A stretch of DNA of 22,601 bases, taken from the IMG/VR virus record IMGVR_UViG_3300043437_000055, positions 1 to 22,601 of that record, one strand, 5' to 3'. The notes beneath the pieces are model-generated. The model was not told where the DNA came from, ran no database searches, and was given only the letters and a program-made list of their open reading frames with translations. A program made the position numbers and the translations under genes. Origin of the DNA: a virus. Positions 1-5,433 of the stretch are shown piece after piece. Position 1 is the stretch's first letter, and every line of letters starts with the position of its first letter.

Positions 1-30
1 TTATTATATTGTTGACGTTAACAATATTAT
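1..30 (+). promoter_or_regulatory. Possible truncated promoter/operator module (TTGT dyad)
   Basis: The stretch at 9-26 reads ATTGTTGACGTTAACAAT, an 18-nt dyad with a single mismatched pair. It resembles the leader at 4777-4800, where TATATTTG is followed by TAGACGTTAAACAATT. A degenerate -7-like TATATTG lies at 5-11. Any -33 element would fall outside the window. An operator or promoter role is inferred from similarity to the better promoters at 1957 and 4777. Confidence 0.35.
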
Positions 31-52
31 AATTTTAATTCCTTAGAATTCG

Positions 53-162
53 ATGGAATTAAAAAAACCGTTGATTTGGGTTCAACGGCTAAAACCTTTA
101 TAGCTCACAAAACAAAGTTAGATGAGTATAGAACTTTTTCAACTCTTACAATTAATGGTTGA
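53..162 (+). pseudogene. Small ORF split by a frameshift at an A7 run
   Basis: An ATG at 53 opens only 16 codons in its own frame, ending at the stop at 101-103. If the reading frame slips by -1 on the A7 run at 61-67 (zero frame A AAA AAA), translation joins an open frame that continues to the TGA at 160-162. The result would be about 36 residues starting MELKKTVDLGSTAKTF. That downstream frame is open from position 22 but contains no ATG. The A7 run is followed at once by a hairpin (68-88). It may be a pseudogene, a homopolymer sequencing error, programmed frameshifting or transcriptional slippage; no family is recognised. Confidence 0.3.
61..88 (-). terminator. Hairpin plus T7: possible minus-strand terminator
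   Basis: CCGTTGA (68-74) pairs perfectly with TCAACGG (82-88) around a 7-nt loop. On the minus strand the hairpin is followed by seven T residues (61-67), the form of an intrinsic terminator. No minus-strand gene was found in 89-210, so its client is unclear. On the plus strand the same hairpin sits directly after the A7 run and could instead act as a frameshift or leader structure. Confidence 0.35.
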
Positions 163-210
163 TAAGCTAAAACAAAATTAAGTAAATTATAACAAGCAAA
201 AACACGAATT

Positions 211-504
211 ATGGATGAATTGAATATTATAAGTGCCAAAGTAGGAATACAAACTACTTATTTAAAAGTTAAAAATAGCTTAGAAGAGATAAACACGAAC
301 CACCCTAATCGAAAAGATATAATTGATTCAATGGAGCGTACCTTAAAAGACATTCAAGAAATAAGTTTAGTTTACTCAACGATGGAAAAAGAGTATCGTA
401 GTGCTTTACAATCGTGTTTTCGTTTGGAAAAGTTACTGCAAGAGGAAAAATTTAAAGTAAAGGATTTACAAACACAATTAACAGTTAAAAATTATGAAAT
501 ATAA
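211..504 (+). CDS. Small helical (coiled-coil-like) phage protein
   Basis: A 97-residue protein starting MDELNIISAKVG. It is rich in Glu, Lys, Leu and Ile with heptad-like spacing, especially residues 20-95, which suggests an elongated helical or coiled-coil protein. It has no signal peptide or membrane segment. I do not recognise the family. It opens a compact run: its last codons overlap the next small ORF (start 494). The leader is A-rich and contains AACACGAA just before the ATG. No strong promoter is visible; TTG at 159-161 followed after 19 nt by TAAATTAT is only a weak match. Its position upstream of ninG suggests an early, non-structural role. Confidence 0.75.
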   Translation: MDELNIISAKVGIQTTYLKVKNSLEEINTNHPNRKDIIDSMERTLKDIQEISLVYSTMEKEYRSALQSCFRLEKLLQEEKFKVKDLQTQLTVKNYEI

Positions 505-637
505 AAAGCAACTAAAATACCCAATGAATTACAATGAATGGAAAAGATTAAAATCTACAAAAGAAAAAATGAAAATCTTAATTAAAGATTTAAAAAAATA
601 CAATAGCGGCCAATTAGAGTTTGATTATGAGATGTAA
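494..637 (+). CDS. Small basic protein, 47 aa
   Basis: An ATG at 494 lies inside the end of the preceding gene and opens 47 codons to a TAA at 635-637. The protein starts MKYKKQLKYPMNYNEW and is strongly basic in its first two thirds (many Lys) with an acidic end, FDYEM. It overlaps the previous gene by 11 nt and the ATG of the NinG-like gene by 11 nt, the spacing expected of translationally coupled phage genes. It fills a gap that would otherwise be empty, which supports it. No family is recognised. Confidence 0.55.
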   Translation: MKYKKQLKYPMNYNEWKRLKSTKEKMKILIKDLKKYNSGQLEFDYEM

Positions 638-1148
638 AAACTGCAAAGAAAAGTTTGAGCCTATCCGCTTTAATCAAAAGTATTGTTTAGAATCGGAGTG
701 CGTTCGTGTTTGGGTAGAATCTGAAAAGGAAAAGACCTGGAAAAAGACGAAAGCCAAAATGAAAAATGATCTTGAGACAGTCCAGGAATTGATAAAAGCT
801 ACTCAAATAATTTTTAATAAATATATCAGATTACGAGATAAAGGTCAAGTTTGTATAAGTTGCCAAAAGAAACCATTAAAAGAAAACGCAGGTCACTACT
901 TCAACGCTAACAACCATTGGAACGTTCGTTTTAATGAATTAAATGTTCATCTTCAGTGCGAACATTGTAACACGTATCTTTCAGGTAATTTAATTGAATA
1001 TCGCAAAGGATTAATTAACAAGATAGGAGAAGAACAATTAACACTTTTAGAAGCGGAAGGTCATAAAACACGGAAGTTTACAAAGGAAGAGTTAAAGGAA
1101 ATAATTAACATCTATAAAAAAAAGATTAAACAATTAGAATTATATTAA
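627..1148 (+). CDS. ninG: NinG/Rap-like recombination protein
   Basis: This 173-residue protein matches the lambda NinG (Rap) layout. An N-terminal zinc-binding cluster has Cys3, Cys6, Cys20 and Cys25. A central helix with NKYIRLRDKG (64-73) leads to CISC at 76-79. An HNH-like core follows, with AGHY at 88-91 and RFNELNVHLQCEHCN at 101-115, then LSGN at 118-121 and a basic C-terminus. In lambda, NinG/Rap acts on branched recombination intermediates such as Holliday junctions; activity here is inferred from the family. A TTG at 621 is in frame, but the ATG at 627 gives the family-typical start MRCKNC. The nearby ERF and exonuclease genes fit a phage recombination module. Confidence 0.88.
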   Translation: MRCKNCKEKFEPIRFNQKYCLESECVRVWVESEKEKTWKKTKAKMKNDLETVQELIKATQIIFNKYIRLRDKGQVCISCQKKPLKENAGHYFNANNHWNVRFNELNVHLQCEHCNTYLSGNLIEYRKGLINKIGEEQLTLLEAEGHKTRKFTKEELKEIINIYKKKIKQLELY

Positions 1149-1180
1149 AAAGAATAACTATATTTGTAAAACAATTAAAA
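1140..1180 (+). promoter_or_regulatory. Bacteroidota-type promoter, copy 1 of a repeated module
   Basis: TATATTTG at 1159-1166 exactly fits the Bacteroidota -7 motif TAnnTTTG. The aligned -33 position carries GAA rather than TTG, so it is weaker than copy 2. Much of 1142-1180 is shared with the copy near 1938-1978, including TTATATTAAAAAGAATA and the post-start AAACAATTAAAA (1169-1180). TTGT-AAA-ACAA just downstream of the -7 forms a small dyad. It sits directly upstream of the gene at 1189. Confidence 0.65.
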
Positions 1181-1188
1181 CTTAAATT

Positions 1189-1539
1189 ATGAAAACAGCA
1201 GTAGAATGGTTGATTAGTCGGTTAAACAAACAAGGGTTTGCACAAGTTGTAACAGATGAAGAAATTGAACAAGCCAAAGAAATGGAGAAGGATATGGTAA
1301 TTGATTTTGCTAAAAAGTTTTCTGATTTTAACGGTCTTACTTTTAATGAACAAAAGGTTTCTAAAGAATATTTAGAAAAATTTTATACAAATAAAATAAG
1401 TAAAACTAAAAAATGTGATTGGTGCAACAAAAGAAAAATAATTGATAATGGATATTGCATTGGAAAACTTGAAAGCAGCAAAACTGATAAAGAGTTTTTT
1501 ATTTGTGTTGATTGTAATTTAAAACATGACATTGTTTAA
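1189..1539 (+). CDS. Paralog-family small protein with zinc-ribbon-like C-terminus
   Basis: A 116-residue protein. Its N-terminus (MKTAVEWLISRL, then IEQAKEMEKDMVIDFA) closely matches the proteins at 2899 and 3793, so it belongs to a three-member family in this window. The other two end in EQYYNETFKSE, whereas this one ends in a cysteine-rich module, CDWC...C...CVDC, that looks like a zinc ribbon. Directly after its stop, 1539-1556 still reads as the family tail (TFKLE then stop) in another frame, so the tail appears to have been replaced. It has its own promoter. The function is unknown; a zinc-dependent nucleic-acid or protein contact is a guess from the cysteines. Confidence 0.8.
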   Translation: MKTAVEWLISRLNKQGFAQVVTDEEIEQAKEMEKDMVIDFAKKFSDFNGLTFNEQKVSKEYLEKFYTNKISKTKKCDWCNKRKIIDNGYCIGKLESSKTDKEFFICVDCNLKHDIV

Positions 1540-1560
1540 CCTTTAAATTAGAATAGAATG
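1539..1560 (+). repeat. Remnant of the paralog-family 3' tail
   Basis: ACCTTTAAATTAGAATAGAATG matches 3106-3127 with one mismatch; there it encodes the end of the family tail plus the next start. Read as ACC TTT AAA TTA GAA TAG it gives TFKLE-stop, but the gene at 1189 has already stopped at 1537-1539. It therefore looks like the leftover end of a replaced C-terminus and now serves as the spacer before the gene at 1558. Confidence 0.6.
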
Positions 1561-1920
1561 AGCGTAACTAATTTTGAGGAGTTCACACACGAACTTACAA
1601 GCGAAGAAATAGAGATTTTACCTGTAGTGGTTCACGGATTCCGAAACTACAAAAAGGAAAACCCAATAAAGTCGGAGTTAATAGTAACCCGAATGAACGA
1701 ATACCTAAACACGAAAGGTTATAAAACTAAAATGAATGGTCCGCGTTTACGTAAAATGGTTAACTATATACGTACAAATGGAATCATTCCTTTAATAGCT
1801 ACGTCTAACGGATATTTTACAAGCGATTGCAAGGAAACTATCCAAGAGCAAATACAAAGCCTTCAGGAACGAGCAAACAGCATAGAACGATGTGCTGCTG
1901 GATTAAGAAAATTTTTATAA
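1558..1920 (+). CDS. Winged-helix-like DNA-binding phage protein
   Basis: A 120-residue protein. Residues from about 38 to 90 (SELIVTRMNEYL, GPRLRKMVNYIR, then a PLIATSNGYF hairpin) have the pattern of a winged helix: two helices and a recognition helix followed by a beta-wing. The C-terminal part is a helix rich in Gln, Glu and Arg. This arrangement occurs in small phage proteins near replication or recombination genes, but I cannot assign a named family with certainty. It sits between the zinc-tailed paralog and the ERF gene, 17 nt after the preceding stop, and likely shares the promoter at 1159. DNA binding is inferred. Confidence 0.7.
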   Translation: MSVTNFEEFTHELTSEEIEILPVVVHGFRNYKKENPIKSELIVTRMNEYLNTKGYKTKMNGPRLRKMVNYIRTNGIIPLIATSNGYFTSDCKETIQEQIQSLQERANSIERCAAGLRKFL

Positions 1921-1933
1921 TTTTTTTGATTTC

Positions 1934-1978
1934 ATTGTTATATTAAAAAGAATAGTTATATTTGTCAAACAATTAAAA
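1934..1978 (+). promoter_or_regulatory. Bacteroidota-type promoter, copy 2 of the module
   Basis: ATTG at 1934-1937, a 19-nt spacer, then TATATTTG at 1957-1964 form a textbook Bacteroidota housekeeping promoter. The following TTGT-CAA-ACAA dyad and AAACAATTAAAA (1967-1978) recur in copies 1 and 3. It reads into the ERF gene and probably the recombination genes behind it. Repeated sequence beyond the core motifs suggests shared control or recent duplication. Confidence 0.78.
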
Positions 1979-1986
1979 TTTATATT

Positions 1987-2526
1987 ATGAAAAAGTTATT
2001 AGAAATTCAGGCAGAATTAAAATGTCCAAAAGGAAGTTTAAACAAGTTTGGTAATTACAAGTATCGTAGTGCTGAACAAATTTTAGAATCGGCAAAACCT
2101 ATCTTAGTAAAACACGGAGCAACATTAATCCTTAGTGATAGTATTGAACAAGTAGGTAACAAGCTATTTTTAAAAGCAACAGCAACTTTAAAAACCGATG
2201 ACGGCATAGCAGAAGTTTTAGGATGGGCAGAGCTTGGTGAACACAAAGGAATGTCAAGCGAACAATGCACGGGTACTGCTTCAAGTTACGCTCGTAAATA
2301 CGCTTTAAATGGTTTATTTTTAATTGATGAAACAGAAAGCGATCCTGATTCAAAAGATAACAAAAAGGAAGAATCTAAAAACACGGAAGCAAAAAAGCCT
2401 ACAATACAAGGTGAACGATTTTTAAAAGCAGTAGAAGCTATCCGTAACGGTGAATTTACAGCCGAAGAGCTACAAGCGAAGTTCGAATTAAATGAAGTTC
2501 AACAAAAAGCATTGTTACTTATATGA
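1987..2526 (+). CDS. erf: ERF-family single-strand annealing protein
   Basis: A 179-residue protein of the ERF superfamily (phage P22 Erf and relatives), which anneals complementary single strands during phage recombination. The family core is clear: FGNYKYRSAEQI (21-32), LKATATLKTDDG (62-73) and QCTGTASSYARKYALNGLFLID (93-114). The C-terminal third has a charged linker (DNKKEESKNTEAKK) and a short helical domain, as is usual in ERF proteins. The start follows a strong promoter. Its stop overlaps the next ATG (ATGA at 2523), and a PD-(D/E)XK exonuclease lies two genes downstream, the common annealase-exonuclease pairing. Confidence 0.92.
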   Translation: MKKLLEIQAELKCPKGSLNKFGNYKYRSAEQILESAKPILVKHGATLILSDSIEQVGNKLFLKATATLKTDDGIAEVLGWAELGEHKGMSSEQCTGTASSYARKYALNGLFLIDETESDPDSKDNKKEESKNTEAKKPTIQGERFLKAVEAIRNGEFTAEELQAKFELNEVQQKALLLI

Positions 2527-2885
2527 AAACAAATGAAGAAATTATAAAAGAATTATACTGTAATGTTTTATTGAAATCAATGAACGGAGCAAGTATAGAA
2601 AGAGCTATTAAAGATGCTGAATTATCTGTTAAAAGTTTTACAGAATTTTTTATTCCTAAAGACATTGTATCTTCATTTGAAAGCCAAGCTATTAAAATTT
2701 GGAACCCTTCGCAAGAAGAGGATGTTTTAAATGGGTTAATTAATTTAAGAAAATATAGGTTTAAAGGTTGTGATTATGAATATTCAGCTAAAAAAATCCC
2801 ATCATTAGATTTAGGTGGTTTTCCTTATTGGTTAGTAATTAATGATGAAGGAACTTTGCAAATAGAACCTAATAACCCAAATTAA
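2523..2885 (+). CDS. Hypothetical protein in recombination operon
   Basis: A 120-residue protein starting MKTNEEIIKELYCNV. It is mixed helical and acidic at first, then has a hydrophobic, aromatic C-terminal part (FKGCDYEYSAKKIPS, LGGFPYWLVINDEG) that looks like a small beta domain. No signal peptide or transmembrane helix is seen. I do not recognise the family. It begins in an ATGA overlap with the ERF gene and so is probably translated by coupling with it; its genes on both sides suggest a DNA-metabolism or accessory role, but nothing in the sequence proves this. Confidence 0.75.
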   Translation: MKTNEEIIKELYCNVLLKSMNGASIERAIKDAELSVKSFTEFFIPKDIVSSFESQAIKIWNPSQEEDVLNGLINLRKYRFKGCDYEYSAKKIPSLDLGGFPYWLVINDEGTLQIEPNNPN

Positions 2886-2898
2886 AAAATTTTAAATT

Positions 2899-3123
2899 AT
2901 GAAACAGACAGGAGTAAAATATTTGGTTGAAACAATAAAATATTATATGTCACTTGAAATAAGTCTTGATACAATATTAGTTACAAGAACTATTGAACAA
3001 GCTGAAAAAATGGAACAGGAACACATAATTAATGCTTTTAATGAGGGAAACGAATCAGATTGGAGTAATGAAGCTGGGGATGGTGGAGAACAATACTACA
3101 ATGAAACCTTTAAATCAGAATAG
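2899..3123 (+). CDS. Paralog-family small protein (EQYYNETFKSE tail)
   Basis: A 74-residue acidic protein of the family also seen at 1189 and 3793. Shared parts are the N-terminal MKQTGVKYLVETI, the middle EQAEKMEQEHIINAFNEG, and the C-terminal GGEQYYNETFKSE. Between these the sequence varies freely in length, as in a helical scaffold with a conserved C-terminal tag. The last 35 nt match 3973-4007 with one mismatch, so recent duplication or gene conversion is likely. Its stop lies 1 nt before the exonuclease ATG. Function is unknown. Confidence 0.75.
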   Translation: MKQTGVKYLVETIKYYMSLEISLDTILVTRTIEQAEKMEQEHIINAFNEGNESDWSNEAGDGGEQYYNETFKSE

Positions 3124-4007
3124 AATGAAAATACGTTGCTCACAAATAGGAAAATTAATGACTTCCCCTAAAACAAAAGGGGAGGTTTTATCGAAAACCA
3201 CAAAAACCTACATTCAAGAACTTGCAATCGAACATAAATACGGAATTCGTAAAGAGTTTTGGAGCAGGTACACGGACAAAGGTAACGAGGTTGAGGACGA
3301 AGGAATCGAATTGGTTAACGATGTGTTGAACTTAGGCTTTATTTACAAGAATGAAGAGAATTTAACCAACGATTATTTAACAGGAACGCCAGACGTAAAC
3401 ACGAACGAAGTTCTTTTAGATGTAAAATGCAGTTGGGATGCTACAACGTTTCCGTTTTTTGAAACAGAGTGTCCAAATAAAGATTATTACTATCAACTTC
3501 AGGGATATATGTGGTTAACAGGAAAAGACGAAGCATTACTTTGTTATTGCCTTGTAAATACACCTTTTCAGATAGTAGAAGACGAAGTTAGGCGTGAACA
3601 TTGGAAACAAAACTTAATAGATGAAAGTTTAGATGTAAGAGACTTTGTGCAGAAGAAGCATAACTTTGACCACATACCAAAAGAAAAGCGCGTAAAAGTC
3701 TTTAAAATAGCAAAAGACGAAGAAATAATCGAAAAGATTAAACAACGAGTAGAAGAATGCAGAGAGTATTATAATAATTTAATAGAAAACTTATGAAACA
3801 AACAGCAGTAGAATGGTTAATATCTCAAATATTAGCCGCTTCAATTAACAAAGAAACTGAAGAAATGCATATTACATTACCTAAAGGTGTATTTGAACAA
3901 GCCAAAGCAATGGAAAAGGAGCAGATAAGAAAATCTTATTTAGCCGATGCTTATAATAGTCAATATGGATTTGAACAATACTACAACGAAACCTTTAAAT
4001 CAGAATA
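3088..4007 (+). repeat. 35-nt direct repeat pair (3088-3122 and 3973-4007)
   Basis: The 3' ends of the paralog genes at 2899 and 3793 are identical over 35 nt except for one T/C change (silent, Asn). A third shorter copy, 22 nt with one mismatch, is at 1539-1560. Each copy ends beside the start of the next gene. The copies bracket the exonuclease gene, so recombination between them could remove it or swap it. Confidence 0.75.
3125..3796 (+). CDS. YqaJ/lambda-exo-like PD-(D/E)XK exonuclease
   Basis: A 223-residue nuclease of the lambda exonuclease/YqaJ type, which degrades DNA ends to leave single strands for the ERF annealase. Visible motifs are GNEVEDEGIE (53-62), TGTPD with Asp90, LLDVKCSW with Asp99 and Lys101, and QLQGY (124-128), matching the Glu, PD, (D/E)xK and QxxxY elements of the fold. 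A longer in-frame ORF reaches back to 3032, but the ATG at 3125 just after the preceding stop gives the family-typical start MKIRCSQIGKLM. The length suits a compact family member. It ends in an ATGA overlap with the gene at 3793. Confidence 0.88.
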   Translation: MKIRCSQIGKLMTSPKTKGEVLSKTTKTYIQELAIEHKYGIRKEFWSRYTDKGNEVEDEGIELVNDVLNLGFIYKNEENLTNDYLTGTPDVNTNEVLLDVKCSWDATTFPFFETECPNKDYYYQLQGYMWLTGKDEALLCYCLVNTPFQIVEDEVRREHWKQNLIDESLDVRDFVQKKHNFDHIPKEKRVKVFKIAKDEEIIEKIKQRVEECREYYNNLIENL

Positions 4008-4008
4008 A
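3793..4008 (+). CDS. Paralog-family small protein (EQYYNETFKSE tail)
   Basis: A 71-residue protein, third member of the local family. It starts MKQTAVEWLISQIL, nearly the same as the protein at 1189, and continues with FEQAKAMEKEQIRKSYLADAY and ends GFEQYYNETFKSE like the protein at 2899. It therefore links the two others: head of one, tail of the other. DNA identity is visible in ACAGCAGTAGAATGGTT and GAACAAGCCAAAG, shared with 1189. The start is in an ATGA overlap with the exonuclease. Function unknown; likely soluble and helical. Confidence 0.78.
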   Translation: MKQTAVEWLISQILAASINKETEEMHITLPKGVFEQAKAMEKEQIRKSYLADAYNSQYGFEQYYNETFKSE

Positions 4009-4009
4009 G

Positions 4010-4195
4010 ATGAAAGAACTAAAAGAAATGGCATATTACATTAACGTAACAAGAGAAGACCAATTAGTACAAATCAAAGCGTTACAACGAAATAAACTTT
4101 GGTACGAAGTAATTAGGCAACACGACAAAAACACTATATCAGAATTTTGTTGCAGTCAAGAAAGATTTAAGAACCTTTATATAGAAAAAAGATGA
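4010..4195 (+). CDS. Small hypothetical protein, 61 aa
   Basis: The ATG at 4010 lies one base after the preceding stop and gives MKELKEMAYYINVTREDQ; an in-frame upstream extension to 3947 only reads through the neighbouring gene in the wrong frame. The protein is basic, without membrane segments, and has a C-terminal CCSQERFKNLYIEKR with paired cysteines. No family is recognised. It ends in an ATGA overlap with the next small ORF, consistent with coupled translation in this run of small genes. Confidence 0.65.
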   Translation: MKELKEMAYYINVTREDQLVQIKALQRNKLWYEVIRQHDKNTISEFCCSQERFKNLYIEKR

Positions 4196-4275
4196 GTAAA
4201 ACAAGCGTAAGAAGTAAAATCGAAGTCTTAAAACAATGGCTTCAAGTTATAAATCCAATAAAATATATTAAGTAA
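4192..4275 (+). CDS. Very small ORF, 27 aa
   Basis: It begins in an ATGA overlap with the previous gene and stops at 4273-4275, directly before the ATG at 4276. The product starts MSKTSVRSKIEVLKQWL and is basic and helical. Size alone gives little support, but both junctions match the gapless packing of the operon, so it may be a real peptide or simply a coupling ORF that keeps ribosomes moving to the next gene. Confidence 0.4.
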   Translation: MSKTSVRSKIEVLKQWLQVINPIKYIK

Positions 4276-4518
4276 ATGGAAAAGAAAGACAATTCAGGAG
4301 TGTTATTCACTAACAACAAGCGAGAAAAGGAAACGCACCCGCATTACAATGGCAAAGCTACAATTAACGGAACTGAATATTATGTTTCAAGTTGGGTTAA
4401 GGAAGGTAAAACTGGAAAGTTTCTAAGTTTAAGTTTTAAACCAGTGCAAGAACAAACGCAAAGTGGAAAACCTAACTACGGTAATAAAGATTTTGACGAT
4501 TTTTTAGGTAGTCTATGA
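4276..4518 (+). CDS. Conserved-looking small phage protein, 80 aa
   Basis: An 80-residue protein starting MEKKDNSGVLFTNN. The middle (HPHYNGKATINGTEYYVSSW, KTGKFLSLSFKP) reads as a compact beta-sheet domain, followed by a flexible Gln/Gly/Asn-rich linker and an acidic end, FDDFLGSL. A beta domain with an acidic C-terminal tip recalls single-strand-binding proteins, and the recombination genes nearby would fit, but I see no decisive OB-fold motif, so this is only a suggestion. It starts right after the stop of the 27-aa ORF and overlaps the HTH gene by ATGA. Confidence 0.7.
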   Translation: MEKKDNSGVLFTNNKREKETHPHYNGKATINGTEYYVSSWVKEGKTGKFLSLSFKPVQEQTQSGKPNYGNKDFDDFLGSL

Positions 4519-4718
4519 AGCAAGAAGCAAAAGTTTTAAGCAAAGCAAATGAACTAACGAGGTTAATGGTTTCTAATTACATACAAAAACACGAATTAAG
4601 TTTAAACGCTTTTTCTAAGTTAGTAGCAGTAAGACAACCAAATCTTCATAAGTTTATGAATGGCAAAAGCCTATCGAGTAAAACGATTGAAAAGTTAGGT
4701 GAGTTCTTCAGTAAATAA
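4515..4718 (+). CDS. Small helix-turn-helix (XRE/Cro-like) protein
   Basis: A 67-residue protein that is almost all helical. Residues about 28-50 (LSLNAFSKLVAVRQPNLHKFMNG) have the spacing of a Cro/CI-type helix-turn-helix, with the recognition helix around QPNLHKFM, followed by SSKTIEKLGEFF, a typical fourth/fifth helix. It probably binds DNA as a small regulator. As the last gene before a terminator, and close to the repeated TTGT dyads at 1, 1163, 1961 and 4781, it is a natural candidate to bind them, though this is inference. It starts in an ATGA overlap. Confidence 0.75.
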   Translation: MKQEAKVLSKANELTRLMVSNYIQKHELSLNAFSKLVAVRQPNLHKFMNGKSLSSKTIEKLGEFFSK

Positions 4719-4723
4719 ATATT

Positions 4724-4756
4724 AAGGCGGAACGTAAAAAATTCCGTCTTTTTTTT
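4724..4756 (+). terminator. Intrinsic terminator after early block
   Basis: AAGGCGGAA (4724-4732) pairs with TTCCGTCTT (4742-4750), nine pairs with one G-U, around a 9-nt loop, and runs into a long T tract to 4756. It closes the block ending with the HTH gene. The T tract also supplies the -33 TTTG of the next promoter. Confidence 0.85.
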
Positions 4757-4804
4757 GTTAGTGTTATATTAATTAATATATTTGTAGACGTTAAACAATT
4801 AAAA
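4754..4804 (+). promoter_or_regulatory. Bacteroidota-type promoter, copy 3 of the module
   Basis: TTTG (4754-4757), 19 nt, TATATTTG (4777-4784) match the Bacteroidota consensus. TTGT...ACAA flanks GACGTTAA just downstream of the -7, resembling the dyad at 9-26, and AAACAATTAAAA (4793-4804) is shared with copies 1 and 2. It drives the operon starting at 4815. Confidence 0.8.
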
Positions 4805-4814
4805 ATTAGAAATT

Positions 4815-5174
4815 ATGAAAGATTTATCAAGAGATTGCAGCGAGTGTTTAGGTTGGGGTAAAATAACAATAGACCACAACGATACAGATATTCCGTATTT
4901 ACAAGATATAGTTGACTACGAGTGTATGTCGTGTACTGGAACGGGGGAAGAATTAGACCCCGAACTAATCAAAGAACGCATAGACGAAGTTAACGATATG
5001 ATTGAAGGTATGGAAACACGAATGAGATTACATTCTGATTTCATAATGAAGTTAAAGAAAGGAATGTTGCACGAATTAGCAGAAAAATACGTTTATAGAT
5101 TAGATATTTGCGCACGTGGATTAGGGCGTTTAATTAATTATAGAAAAAAATTAAATAACTTAGTCGAAAATTAA
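4815..5174 (+). CDS. Protein with two DnaJ-type CxxCxGxG motifs and helical tail
   Basis: A 119-residue protein. CSECLGWG (8-15) and CMSCTGTG (37-44) are the two CxxCxGxG half-sites that bind one zinc in the cysteine-rich region of DnaJ. There is no J domain (no HPD). Residues 49-119 are helical and charged, probably a coiled coil (IKERIDEVNDMIEGMETRM). It is the first gene behind a strong promoter. Zinc binding is well supported; a role as a protein-folding or partner-binding adaptor is only inferred from DnaJ. Confidence 0.8.
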   Translation: MKDLSRDCSECLGWGKITIDHNDTDIPYLQDIVDYECMSCTGTGEELDPELIKERIDEVNDMIEGMETRMRLHSDFIMKLKKGMLHELAEKYVYRLDICARGLGRLINYRKKLNNLVEN

Positions 5175-5178
5175 GACT

Positions 5179-5433
5179 ATGAGTTTAATACTGATTGTGG
5201 CAGTTGCTTGGTGGTTTGTTAACTTCGAACCCTTGCAGCTGCTTTTTGATTATATATTTAATCAAATTAAAGTAAGTCATTTATCTAATTACATTCATTC
5301 TTCTTTAGGGTGTTGGAAATGTTGGAGTTTTTGGACAACTTTAATTTACACAGGTAGCTTTAAATTAGCTTGTTTAGGTGCGTTAATTGCTTTTATTTTA
5401 GATATATGTTTGAACAAGCTGAACACGAAGTAG
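5179..5433 (+). CDS. Small membrane protein with CWKC motif
   Basis: An 84-residue protein with hydrophobic segments at about 3-27 (LILIVAVAWWFVNF...) and 53-78 (LIYTGSFKLACLGALIAFILDICL), suggesting two membrane helices. Between them is GCWKCWSFW with Cys45 and Cys48. Size and topology could suit a holin, but no lysin gene adjoins it, and the cysteine pair points rather to metal or redox chemistry. It starts 4 nt after the preceding stop. Family not certain. Confidence 0.65.
   Translation: MSLILIVAVAWWFVNFEPLQLLFDYIFNQIKVSHLSNYIHSSLGCWKCWSFWTTLIYTGSFKLACLGALIAFILDICLNKLNTK

Noticed and set aside
3032-3124. Longer start for the exonuclease
   Set aside because: It would overlap the whole second half of the gene at 2899 in another frame; the ATG at 3125 begins the family-like sequence.
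3947-4009. Longer start for the 61-aa protein
   Set aside because: It only reads the 3' end of the gene at 3793 out of frame, and its upstream residues mirror the shadow frame before the exonuclease.
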